From JAGNKE01 sp965230245 (GTDB taxonomy: Bacteria; Pseudomonadota; Alphaproteobacteria; Micavibrionales; Micavibrionaceae): a stretch of 64,000 bases of DNA. Of the stretch, positions 24,749-33,065 are shown piece after piece (position 1 is the stretch's first letter; the number at the start of each line of letters is the position of its first letter). Location of the stretch: the NCBI GenBank assembly GCA_965230245.1, contig OZ246000.1, positions 2,108,001 to 2,172,000 of the forward strand, given 5' to 3'. The notes under the pieces are model-generated. The model made no database searches, was not told where the DNA came from, and saw nothing but the letters and a program-made list of their open reading frames with translations. Made by a program: the position numbers and the translations under genes.

Positions 24749-25486
24749 TTAGACCTTCATGCCTATCGTATCATCGAGGATTGGGGCATCTGTGATGGCC
24801 GGACCTGTGGTTGTTGGATCGGGCAAATCGGGCGCGATTACCGCAAATTGGTTAACCAACACATCTTCCTGTCCAACCGGGTTTGGGATACCTACAAATT
24901 CTGCATCTACCTCTGCCGCTTCTAGCTCTTGTTGATCTGCGAATGATGCAACCGCATCCTCAGCGGCAGAATCGTAGGATGTTTCCAATGCGACCTGCTC
25001 TTCTACCGTTCCCGCCTCGTTGTCGCTTGAAAGGTTGGGCTCAATATAATCGGTATGAACAACACGATCCGCCCACCCTGGCGGGTACGCAAGGTCCGCA
25101 TTCGGCAGATTATGGACCAGCGTCCGAAAATGTGTGTTGTCGGGGTGGGTTATGAACGCCTGATCGTCTAATTGATCGAGCGAACGCGGATGGCCGACTG
25201 ATGTGCCATGGTAAAGCTGGACGTTGAAATCACGTGTCCCAGCGCGTGAGGTTACCATGTCGATAACAACATAACTGTCTGGATTGTCTTCCAGTACTTG
25301 CTGGGCCTCTTCTAATGCGTCCCTGTAATCTCCCTGAGCGCGAACCGCGTTAGCAAAGTTCATCACGCCTTTGAACCAACCAGGCAAGGCGTCGACCCCG
25401 GCTTTTATGCCGGGCCGGTACGGCTCAGCCTGTGCCAGTGCGTCAGCGTCCTGATTGTCAAGTATTTTCTCATTCTCACTCATCAT
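24749..25486 (-). CDS. Hypothetical protein, acidic C-terminus
   Basis: I do not recognise this 245-residue protein. The N-terminal part is mixed alpha/beta (PGWFKGVMNFANAVRAQ, ALEEAQQVLEDNPDSYVVIDMVTS, FNVQLYHGTSVGHPRSLDQLDD); the C-terminal 90 residues are acidic and Pro/Asp-rich (VIAPDLPDPTTTGPAITDAPILDD). No signal peptide or membrane segment. RBS CAGGGG precedes the paired ATGs. It lies inside the segment bracketed by the tRNA-Leu repeats, so it may have arrived with that element. The composition resembles other hypothetical genes between 27 and 31 kb. Confidence 0.65.
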   Translation of the reverse strand: MMSENEKILDNQDADALAQAEPYRPGIKAGVDALPGWFKGVMNFANAVRAQGDYRDALEEAQQVLEDNPDSYVVIDMVTSRAGTRDFNVQLYHGTSVGHPRSLDQLDDQAFITHPDNTHFRTLVHNLPNADLAYPPGWADRVVHTDYIEPNLSSDNEAGTVEEQVALETSYDSAAEDAVASFADQQELEAAEVDAEFVGIPNPVGQEDVLVNQFAVIAPDLPDPTTTGPAITDAPILDDTIGMKV

Positions 25487-25568
25487 AAAACCCCTGTATG
25501 TATATAAATAAAAATTTTTTATACTCTATCATTTCTATAATTGTATCGGCAAATGATTTTGTCGCGCT

Positions 25569-25721
25569 CGACTTCGAGGATACGGCTCGCTCCCGTCTCA
25601 ATATGCCGATCTGGCACATTATCTTGGAACAGGAAAAACGCTAACTGGCATGACCTACAAGAAGCTACAACACGGCCCTGTACCGTCTGAGATACTAAAC
25701 GCTGTTTCTCATTTAGAATGA
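25569..25721 (+). pseudogene. Remnant of a SocA/Panacea-type (DUF4065) antitoxin gene
   Basis: In one plus-strand frame the sequence reads ADLAHYLGTGKTLTG, then MTYKKLQHGPVPSEI, then LNAVSHLE and a stop. The G-x-x-L/I-T-G-x-x-Y-x-x-L/M-x-H-G-P-V-P pattern is the central signature of the Panacea/SocA domain. Upstream the frame is soon interrupted by a stop (before 25569) and no start or ribosome site is present, and the domain's later part is missing. I read this as a decayed fragment. Confidence 0.5.
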
Positions 25722-25848
25722 GCATGAAAATTATTAACAAAAACTGTTGATTGCTACGGCTATAGGAAGACTGAATACATATTGTTGGAAGAGACAAGTT
25801 TCGAAAAAGCATGATTACCGTATTGTACATTCTACGTGGGGGTACAAT

Positions 25849-26163
25849 ATGACACACAATAAATTTGCGCTTGTAGTTAAAGAAAGTAAACACGCAGCTT
25901 TGCTTTTGGGGCTTGAAAATCAAGTTGTCTCAGATGATGGCTATGGCCAAAGAGGCTGTGAAGTACCTAAACTTAAAGTGCAAGAAGTACCATCTCTTCT
26001 TTGCGCTGAAAACGTATGGCGAGTAAGCCGTAAAGAAGAAAACGGTTCCATTACATACTGGGACGGAAATCATTTATTTTCTTCATGGAATGGTAAGCTG
26101 CTGGGTTTAATTACATGGACTGATTCTACAAGACATATTAATCATTTAACTTCAAACTACTGA
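25849..26163 (+). CDS. Hypothetical protein inside the tRNA-Leu-flanked segment
   Basis: A 104-residue frame from an ATG preceded by GGGGGTA. It has no recognisable domain; NKFALVVKESKHAALLLGLENQVV and VWRVSRKEENGSITYWDGNHLFSSWNGKLLGLITW look like a folded beta-rich protein rather than a chance frame. It sits in a locally AT-richer stretch and ends just before the right att-like repeat. The frame is open upstream to 25747. Moderate to low confidence that it is expressed. Confidence 0.45.
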   Translation: MTHNKFALVVKESKHAALLLGLENQVVSDDGYGQRGCEVPKLKVQEVPSLLCAENVWRVSRKEENGSITYWDGNHLFSSWNGKLLGLITWTDSTRHINHLTSNY

Positions 26164-26237
26164 TGCAGTGACGTTAATAGCTTTTCAAAACCTGATTCCA
26201 GTCCTCAAATACCTTGAATAATGAGTTCGATGTTTCT

Positions 26238-26297
26238 CGCACCATCTTATACTCACCTGCCTGAATTTGGATTAAAAGCAAGAACAGAAGCGCTTTT
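26238..26297. repeat. Att-like direct repeat, right copy
   Basis: Matches 24511-24570 at 53 of 60 positions with no gap, offset 1,727 bp. Four bases further displaced, the T-loop sequence GAGTTCGA is also repeated (24492-24499 and 26223-26230), so this copy contains a degenerate tRNA 3' end. It could be attR of an element integrated at tRNA-Leu, aged by mutation. Confidence 0.75.
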
Positions 26298-26347
26298 AGT
26301 GTTATAAAGACGTTCGAATGAAAGCTGGTTTGGGGAGAGTTGAAACC

Positions 26348-26938
26348 ATGAAACAAAAACAAATCCTAGCCGTCATGGCATTATTGACACTCGGCGGCTG
26401 CGTCACGTCTGGCTATCCGCTCATCAAAAAAGAGGAGTCCGTACCCCTCGTATCCTCGGGCAGATACTGTTTTACAAAGCCGCACGTCACCATCATGCAG
26501 GCCTCTCAATGCGGCTGGATCAGCATTTCTGAAAATAATACCAACGGTTACACATTCAACATTACCTCTGATGGTCATGAAACGATCACGGGCGGAGGAT
26601 CAAAACTCAGGAAAAACAAACCGTATTACGCTCGTATTCTGGACAAGCCCCTAAAGCAAGGTCCCTTAAAAGGCTGGCACATCCTTCAAGTCTGCGAATC
26701 TGAAAAGTCATGCGATTATTTCCCGCTGAGAAAAGCTGAAGGTGGTTTTCAGGCATCCGTCACACCGGAGCAAGACCATATACAAACCAGACAGGAATTG
26801 CTCAATCACTTCACATCACAAAAAAAGAGGCCCGAGCGCATAGTCGTTTTCTACACAATGGAATATCTGGACGCGATGCATAATGCTATGAATGAACGAA
26901 AAAAGGCAATCAAAGCCCAAAACGAAGGCGATTTATAA
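26348..26938 (+). CDS. Putative lipoprotein
   Basis: A 197-residue precursor with a lipoprotein signal: MKQKQILAVMALLTLGGC, lipobox LGGC with C18 as the acylation site. The mature part is unrecognised, beta-rich with several cysteines (RYCFTKP, ASQCGWISI, QVCESEKSCDYFPL) that may form periplasmic disulfides. It has a helical C-terminus rich in Asn and Lys. RBS GGGAGAG precedes the ATG at 26348. It is the first gene to the right of the att-like repeat. Confidence 0.7.
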   Translation: MKQKQILAVMALLTLGGCVTSGYPLIKKEESVPLVSSGRYCFTKPHVTIMQASQCGWISISENNTNGYTFNITSDGHETITGGGSKLRKNKPYYARILDKPLKQGPLKGWHILQVCESEKSCDYFPLRKAEGGFQASVTPEQDHIQTRQELLNHFTSQKKRPERIVVFYTMEYLDAMHNAMNERKKAIKAQNEGDL

Positions 26939-26987
26939 GCCTAAAAACTAAAGAGTCTTCATTATCCAATACATATGAAAGAAAAAG

Positions 26988-28853
26988 TTATATTTTAGCG
27001 ACGCTGCCTTGCCCGAACCCGACGGAATTGTCTGCAAGACGAACACCCTCGGATGGCACGACCAGCCCGTCTGACGCGGTTGTCTCAGGCGTAACAGCGG
27101 CAATCTTCGCTTCCAACTCGTCCGATCCTATACTGACCGCTAGCTGGTCAACTTCCTCGTTAAACAGGCTGGCCTGTTCCCCGATACGATCAAGAAGCTC
27201 GGTCGCACGCGCATAAGCCGCGGGATCATCTGCGGCTTGAGATGCCGCAACCTCATAACGCTCGAGCATTGTTTCGAGATTATCACGGATTTCAACGAGG
27301 TTTTGCAGCGACGGATCAAGACCCGCGACAACCTCGGCATCACTGGGCAGTCCCTCAAAAGCGGCGGCACGTAAAGCTATAGGATCGTGTTGTTCCTGTT
27401 GCAAAGCTGAGGCAGCAGCAGGGCCGTCAGTCGAAACAAGGCCGTTAAACTGTCCGGCCAACTGGATAGGAGAATCTTCGCCTTGTTCAAGTGCACCGAA
27501 TTTAAGACCCGGAATACCCAAATCTATTCGCGGAATGAAGTCCCTTAAATTCGGCAACGAGGGCAGGGGTATTTCCGGCATGGACGGCAGAATATCATAC
27601 CAATTCCCGCCATCACCACTTCCCGGGATAGGAACGGAAGGTGTAGGTATATGAGGTACGGAAGGCACGATAGACGGCATATTCGGAATATTGATATCGA
27701 ACACTCTGTTAAGCTCTTGCAGGAAATTAGGCCCGATTTCCCGCGCATTATCCTGAAGAAGACGTTGAAGACTGGACGGATCATCGAGCCTATCGCCGAT
27801 TTTGTCCATAATCAGTCCTAACTGCTCCTCACGGCTCATATTTTCAAAAGCGCGCTCACCGACTTCTTCCATGACAGCTTCAACCAGAGGTGCGCCGTTC
27901 TCAATCATCGCGTTCGCAGCATTCTTTAGAGTCTCATTCGCGGCAACAACCAGATCCTTAATATCATTGATCAACAGCCCGGGCTGTAACTCCGCCTTGA
28001 TTTCAGGTGAGATGTCATACTCACTAGCCCAGGCATCAAACGCCGCTTGAATAGCCGCCTCACCGCCGATCAATGTAGGGTCAACAGTAGCCTGCGCAAT
28101 AAACCCTGCAAGCATGGCATCATAACCAACGAGGGAGTCGCCTGAGATCATGCCGAATTCGGCCATTTCATGGCTCTTGATGGCAAGGTTCGTAGCCTCG
28201 TAGCCGGTATAGGCGGCGCCGACAACACCAAGAATTTTTGTTGCACGACCGAGAACACGTGCAGCGTCTTCCCCTAATTCACGAACGGCACGGGGAACAC
28301 GACCGGAATGCATAGATCGGAATGCCTCCGTAACGCCGCTCAATCCGCCTGCACGCAAATCGGGAATATCCCCGAGTACACGTCCGGCAATACTTCTTTG
28401 CTCACCAAAATAATGACGCGCATCTTCAAGGTTATCAAACTGCCTCAGCGACGTGCCGCCTGGAGAAACAGTCACAATGGCCTTATGTTCTTCGCTAAAG
28501 AAGTGCATGACACGCCCGTTTCTGTCAGACCAGAAACCGCGTGTTTCATTATTTTCCATGATGCTTGTCGCCAAACGTCCTTCAGGCGTATCCGGCCCGA
28601 CAGTCGGTAAATTCCCTCTGGCCTCCAGCCTTGCCATAGCCTGTCCGGCAGACCTGACATTTCTGAGTTCGGGGAGACCTGCCTGATCCCAGATGGAATT
28701 AAGCGTACCCGGGCGAATATCAACGCCCCCGTGATCCGGAACGACAGTCCTGAGATTACCCTTACCGAAAACGCGATGAGAGCCGTTCTGGCGAAGCTCT
28801 TCAAAGCCTTCCTGTCTGAGTATTCTGATAACTTCTCTGGCGTTCATCGCCAT
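26988..28853 (-). CDS. Large protein with N-terminal HicA toxin domain
   Basis: A 621-residue protein. Residues 1-62 match the HicA mRNA-interferase domain: NAREVIRILRQEGFEELRQNGSHRVF with the catalytic-type histidine H26 in GSH, then TVVPDHGGVDIRPGTLNSIWDQAGL. Usual HicA proteins end here. The remaining 560 residues are unrecognised: a globular region, a helix-rich stretch with hydrophobic parts (TKILGVVGAAYTGYEA, about 205-225), a proline-rich repeat zone (NMPSIVPSVPHIPTPSVPIP, about 395-440) and a helical C-terminus. No signal peptide. It follows a small gene by 30 bp on the same strand and is probably co-expressed with it. Confidence 0.75.
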   Translation of the reverse strand: MAMNAREVIRILRQEGFEELRQNGSHRVFGKGNLRTVVPDHGGVDIRPGTLNSIWDQAGLPELRNVRSAGQAMARLEARGNLPTVGPDTPEGRLATSIMENNETRGFWSDRNGRVMHFFSEEHKAIVTVSPGGTSLRQFDNLEDARHYFGEQRSIAGRVLGDIPDLRAGGLSGVTEAFRSMHSGRVPRAVRELGEDAARVLGRATKILGVVGAAYTGYEATNLAIKSHEMAEFGMISGDSLVGYDAMLAGFIAQATVDPTLIGGEAAIQAAFDAWASEYDISPEIKAELQPGLLINDIKDLVVAANETLKNAANAMIENGAPLVEAVMEEVGERAFENMSREEQLGLIMDKIGDRLDDPSSLQRLLQDNAREIGPNFLQELNRVFDINIPNMPSIVPSVPHIPTPSVPIPGSGDGGNWYDILPSMPEIPLPSLPNLRDFIPRIDLGIPGLKFGALEQGEDSPIQLAGQFNGLVSTDGPAAASALQQEQHDPIALRAAAFEGLPSDAEVVAGLDPSLQNLVEIRDNLETMLERYEVAASQAADDPAAYARATELLDRIGEQASLFNEEVDQLAVSIGSDELEAKIAAVTPETTASDGLVVPSEGVRLADNSVGFGQGSVAKI

Positions 28854-28883
28854 TATTATATCTCCCGCTAAAGAGTATTTATT

Positions 28884-29237
28884 TTAACCAAAGCCGTGAT
28901 ATTCCGATTCCACGGTAATATGTTCTCCATCAGTGCTAACAACGGACGTCACATACCCGACCGCTGTATCATCCACATAATCCGGATCATTAACAACGTC
29001 GTCGTGGCTGGGTGGTTCTTCGACCGACATCATGTAGTCCACATCATCGCCGAAAAGTGCCTCAAGGGCTTCATTCACGGAGCCGGTAACAGAATCAAGG
29101 TTCGGGGCAACAGCTCCTCCGGCACCAACAACGGCAACCTGACACGTGTCGTCATGCTCGCTTTTATACACAACGCCAGTGTAGATAAGACTTCTCAAAT
29201 TAAAATTATCACTGAGTTCTTCCGGTTCACCAGTCAT
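28884..29237 (-). CDS. Small acidic protein upstream of the HicA-fusion gene
   Basis: A 117-residue acidic protein. The order on the transcript is this gene, 30 bp, then the HicA fusion, as expected for an antitoxin or chaperone partner. The core (LIYTGVVYKSEHDDTCQVAVVG, then SVNEALEALFGDD) loosely recalls HicB's strand-strand-helix with EAL in the helix, but the match is weak and I see no C-terminal DNA-binding part. The ATG at 29237 follows GGGGTGA; a GTG at 29243 is the alternative start. Confidence 0.6.
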   Translation of the reverse strand: MTGEPEELSDNFNLRSLIYTGVVYKSEHDDTCQVAVVGAGGAVAPNLDSVTGSVNEALEALFGDDVDYMMSVEEPPSHDDVVNDPDYVDDTAVGYVTSVVSTDGEHITVESEYHGFG

Positions 29238-29532
29238 ATTCACCCCGAAAATCTATTTATTTGCATTACATTACTACATTTACACGCAGAATGGAAAATT
29301 TAACCTTTGAAAATCGTATATTCAAAACAAAATCTTCTTTCTAGCGAATAATGATTTCGGCGCTTGTAAGCAAGGCACAATCAGTATTGCTTTGCTTTCT
29401 TCGCCTCTGCCGACAACAAAAATATCAATCTGAGTAATTTTCTGTATCGAAAAAACCCTGAAAAAACGCATATCTTTCTTGCCTCAATCTTATGAAAAAA
29501 GCTATTCTTGAAAGAAAAAAGGGTGATAAGCA

Positions 29533-30990
29533 ATGCCGGAAGGCAGACTCTACATGACAGATGCGACAGCCGAGGCCATGGGAGGCCGCGAGCATGTTGA
29601 AGCCATATACGAGCGCGTGGGCGACGGTGGCCAAATCATCATTCACGGACCTGCGGACAGCAGGGAACAAATAGCTTTTCTCTTTTTTCAGGCAAGACTT
29701 TCCTCGGGTGCCGACCCCTTCATGATTGATCCGGAACAAATGGACGAGTTCATTGACGAAGCCATGAGCAAGACGAAGCCGAGCTTCTATTCCATGGATA
29801 TCGACGGCGACGGAACATTTGATATTGCCAGTTATCGCTTCATTCCGGAACGTTTCGAGGCGGATACATGGTGGAAAACATTTCCCGGCGACTCACCGGA
29901 GCAGGTCAGGGACTTTATCACCGGGCATGAATTTGGCCACCGCAAGATGCGCCCGATCAACAGCAATGATTTTTGGAGTGTCTGGCAAAGCGAAACAGAC
30001 GCCGATCAAGACTCTTTCCGTGGTATGGGGGAGAGTGCGACAATAGAGTTTCAAAGAAGCATTCTGGCTGCTCGCGCCGGAAACGCCCTGCACTTGCTGG
30101 GAGAAAGAATGGCTCTGGGTTTTGAAGATTATAGTGATAACATGCATTTCAAGCACGCGTCAGTTCTGGGCACATTCTTACCCGGAGAGTTTCCATACAC
30201 CGTCACCGAAGCAAACTTAAGAGCATCCTTAAATGAATTCCATGAACTGATTTCCGCAAAAATACACGACAATTACGTAGAGCAGAACCCGAATTTCGAG
30301 ATTGATATTTCCGGCCTGTCCGAGGTTTTTATAGGGGTCGATGATATGCGGGATTTAGAGGAAATCGAAGAAGAAGCAAGAACCTTCACTAGGTTTATAG
30401 GGCAACAAAACCCGGAAATTGCAGCCTTTTACGGCGAATTCCGGCAAAATCTTAACAATTTGCTAGAGCAGCAAAGAGCCATCGAAAGGCTAACTGACAA
30501 CTTTACCGAATCTGCTGGCTCAGTTGTACGTACGTCTGAGCCGGAATGGATCGGTGACATGGAATTGTTACTCAGTGCCAGATCAATTCCAGTTATGGAG
30601 CAAATGGCATCAGAATATCATCAGGCCCTTTCATTTATGCGCGACACCCACCCGGAGATGTTCAGGGATTACATTGCGCAGAACCATCCCGATCTAATTA
30701 CACGCCAGACAGGGGTGCTAGACCCGGAGTTATTTTCAGCAGGCCAATTTGATCTGGAGGTTTTCCATGGAAATAATGCACGCCTTGCTCAAATCGTCCT
30801 GCAGCTCCGCGATGAAGGCGCGTTCGACGACAACCCCATCCAGAGGCGCCTTGCCGATTATATCGAAATCGATATGCAAGTCCGCCCCCGATTCTATCAG
30901 ACCCCCGAACCTCCTGAGAAAGAGGCGGGCATAACGCAGGAAGCTGAGGCGGCAACAACAAACGAAATAATTGTACGGCCATCGTTGTGA
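29533..30990 (+). CDS. Putative zincin metalloprotease with EF-hand-like loop
   Basis: A 485-residue protein of unknown family. ITGHEFGHRKMR contains the zinc motif H132-E133-F-G-H136, and SETDADQDSF (E154, D158) about 18 residues later could supply the third ligand, as in ExxAD-type zincins. Just before, MDIDGDGTFDIAS (D89-x-D91-G-D93) is an EF-hand-like calcium loop. The C-terminal 250 residues are mainly helical with no known domain. There is no signal peptide, so it either acts in the cytoplasm or leaves by a non-Sec route. Confidence 0.65.
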   Translation: MPEGRLYMTDATAEAMGGREHVEAIYERVGDGGQIIIHGPADSREQIAFLFFQARLSSGADPFMIDPEQMDEFIDEAMSKTKPSFYSMDIDGDGTFDIASYRFIPERFEADTWWKTFPGDSPEQVRDFITGHEFGHRKMRPINSNDFWSVWQSETDADQDSFRGMGESATIEFQRSILAARAGNALHLLGERMALGFEDYSDNMHFKHASVLGTFLPGEFPYTVTEANLRASLNEFHELISAKIHDNYVEQNPNFEIDISGLSEVFIGVDDMRDLEEIEEEARTFTRFIGQQNPEIAAFYGEFRQNLNNLLEQQRAIERLTDNFTESAGSVVRTSEPEWIGDMELLLSARSIPVMEQMASEYHQALSFMRDTHPEMFRDYIAQNHPDLITRQTGVLDPELFSAGQFDLEVFHGNNARLAQIVLQLRDEGAFDDNPIQRRLADYIEIDMQVRPRFYQTPEPPEKEAGITQEAEAATTNEIIVRPSL

Positions 30991-31099
30991 TTCGAAAACG
31001 AATATCCAAGAAATCAAAAACATGACTTTTTGACATACTGAAACGTTTTCCTGTAGAAAATCATAACGGTTTAGGTAATTGAGGGGCTAAAGTAGGGTA

Positions 31100-31843
31100 G
31101 TGTTTGATCTTTCGGATGAGTTCACGGAACTCGAAGAACACAACGGCGTAACATTTACGCGGTTACCGAATAATCCGAACGTCGCGGTCGTCCAGAATTT
31201 GGAAGACCTGTCTTTATGGCGTGCCCGCAAAGACGTCGGCCTGAATGGCATCCTTACAGATTTTCCTGCAGACCCTGAAACATTGAAACGCACCGCCGAT
31301 CAACTGGTTAAAACCGCGCAGCGCGAAGGAAGTGTCTTCAATCCCCTGATGCATGCCAATATGGACTCGCCCTCGGCCATGAGCCTTCAATCCAGTCTGT
31401 TTGCACGGGCATGGAAAACGACAAAAGATGAAAACGATGGCATGACACCCTATAAATTGCCGCCCGCCGTTCAACAAATGTCGGCCGATATTCAGGATGT
31501 GATTTCCACCATGGCCGATACCTATGTAAACAAAGCAGGCGCGGAGTCCGGCACGGGCGATCTGATTACATTGCATACGCGCGTAAACTCTGATTATCCG
31601 ATCATGCCGCATAGACACATTATTAAAGACGGAGATGGGAATGAAATCGCCAGAGGCGGGGACTCAATGGCCATTGCTCTCTCCGGCGACGGAACGGTAA
31701 TCTACCCTGATGAAAACTACGAAAACGCTTACACAATGAAAACAGGACAAATCGGCATATTTGACGAAACCGTCTGGCACAGCGCCGCACCCTACGATGA
31801 TAACTGGGAAGACGAGCCGCGCACAAATCTCATTCTCGGCTAA
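31100..31843 (+). CDS. DUF1826-like / double-stranded beta-helix protein
   Basis: A 247-residue protein starting with GTG. Its C-terminal half resembles DUF1826 and other 2-oxoglutarate-oxygenase-like folds: LHTRVNSDYPIMPHRH with paired histidines, a MAIALSGDGTVIYP strand pair, and GQIGIFDETVWHSAAP followed by RTNLILG, matching the H-x-H ... H ... R layout. The N-terminal half is helical. Whether it binds iron or zinc cannot be judged. It follows the zincin-like gene by about 110 bp. Confidence 0.55.
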   Translation: MFDLSDEFTELEEHNGVTFTRLPNNPNVAVVQNLEDLSLWRARKDVGLNGILTDFPADPETLKRTADQLVKTAQREGSVFNPLMHANMDSPSAMSLQSSLFARAWKTTKDENDGMTPYKLPPAVQQMSADIQDVISTMADTYVNKAGAESGTGDLITLHTRVNSDYPIMPHRHIIKDGDGNEIARGGDSMAIALSGDGTVIYPDENYENAYTMKTGQIGIFDETVWHSAAPYDDNWEDEPRTNLILG

Positions 31844-31858
31844 AAAGATTGAAATGAA

Positions 31859-32224
31859 TTACATCTCAAGCGGGCTGCGGAAATCTCGGTTACTCTCTGC
31901 GTCTTCATCCTCTCGGCCGCATTGCAAATGCACCTCGCGAGTAACGTCCTGACGAACGGCGGCACGCGCAAGAATATCCAATTCCGGATCAACGGCGAGA
32001 TACAGCGGCTCCATCAATTCGTAAATACGATCACTCGCATCATCAGGCGTAATTTCGCCCTCGATACAATCTTCCATGATGGCATCAATCTGAACCAGCG
32101 TCTCCTCGGGAATTTTCGGATATTGTGTCACGTCATCTGAATCGCCGGCGTGAGCAGACGAAAACCCCGTCAACAACGTCCCAACCAAAATAGCGCTGGC
32201 AGCATTCTGTGCAAATTTTCCCAT
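31859..32224 (-). CDS. Small secreted protein
   Basis: A 121-residue precursor with a Sec signal (MGKFAQNAASAILVGTLL, cleavage after AHA near residue 26). The mature part is acidic and helical (PEETLVQIDAIMEDCIEG, DASDRIYELMEPLYLAVDPE) with two cysteines (DCIEG, LQCGRE). Not recognised. Confidence 0.6.
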   Translation of the reverse strand: MGKFAQNAASAILVGTLLTGFSSAHAGDSDDVTQYPKIPEETLVQIDAIMEDCIEGEITPDDASDRIYELMEPLYLAVDPELDILARAAVRQDVTREVHLQCGREDEDAESNRDFRSPLEM

Positions 32225-32297
32225 CGAATTCTGTCCTTATTAAATTAATCAAAACTATACTGCGTATTTTGAAAGAAATGTGCAAGAAAATCAGCGA

Positions 32298-33044
32298 CTA
32301 ACGTTTTTCAGGCGAGGCGTGTCCCAGAGCATCTGGCGCGTTAAAACGGATGTTATAGTTATGTATATAAGTTTCATACATTCGCTCGCCTTCGGCCTGA
32401 TCAGCGCCATATTCCAATAAAACAGAAATAGCTAAAATACAGCCTTCCTTGTAAGCCTTTGCCAAGACCGACATATCCGTATCAACAAATTTTTCATGGC
32501 GCGTTAAATTTGGGTTCGCACCGTGTTCTAAAAACAGCCTCGTAAGCTCTGGCGTATCTGCATTACAATGACCCGTAACGGTCCACCATAATCCATTGTC
32601 TTTATATTCGGGATTCTCTTCAAGAATACCGCGATTTTCAACCAAGTGTACCAGCAATTTAGGATGCTTTCCTGCATAGAGTATAACCCTGCCGCTTCTC
32701 TCTACATTCTCAGAATTAAGACACCCCTCATGGCTTACTCCTGCATCAAGTAAAATATCAACGCTGGCTATTGATCCTTTTTTTGCGGCAAGAGTAAGGG
32801 GCGTATCGCAATAAATTTCTTTGGGAGGCCTGTAATGTCTGTCTTTTAACGGCGTAAAGGACAAAAGATAAACAAGCGGTGTCACTTCATACTCAATGGC
32901 CATTTGCATTGGCTTATACATCGCTTGGTAAAAGAAGCCTGCGATCGGTTGTAACGGGCGGATAAAGAGGCTCACCGCAATAAAGAGGTGCAAAAAAAGG
33001 ATGAGGAGAACAAATCGTCCTAAATACCTAAAAAATAGTTCCAT
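32298..33044 (-). CDS. Membrane-anchored ankyrin-repeat protein
   Basis: A 248-residue protein: one N-terminal membrane helix (FVLLILFLHLFIAVSLF), then about five ankyrin-like units. The clearest are DTPLTLAAKKGSIASVDILLDAGVS, ADTPELTRLFLEHGANPN and MSVLAKAYKEGCILAISVLLEYGAD. Such proteins mediate protein contacts. The ATG at 33044 has AGAGG at the right distance; the GTG six bases earlier is less likely. It lies 22 bp behind the beta-helix gene on the same strand. Confidence 0.75.
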   Translation of the reverse strand: MELFFRYLGRFVLLILFLHLFIAVSLFIRPLQPIAGFFYQAMYKPMQMAIEYEVTPLVYLLSFTPLKDRHYRPPKEIYCDTPLTLAAKKGSIASVDILLDAGVSHEGCLNSENVERSGRVILYAGKHPKLLVHLVENRGILEENPEYKDNGLWWTVTGHCNADTPELTRLFLEHGANPNLTRHEKFVDTDMSVLAKAYKEGCILAISVLLEYGADQAEGERMYETYIHNYNIRFNAPDALGHASPEKR

Positions 33045-33065
33045 TGGCACAGCCTCTTAAAACAT

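Noticed and set aside
25519..25923. Minus-strand frame of 134 codons within the tRNA-Leu-flanked segment
   Set aside because: No ribosome site, and it lies opposite the antitoxin remnant, whose motif is convincing on the plus strand.
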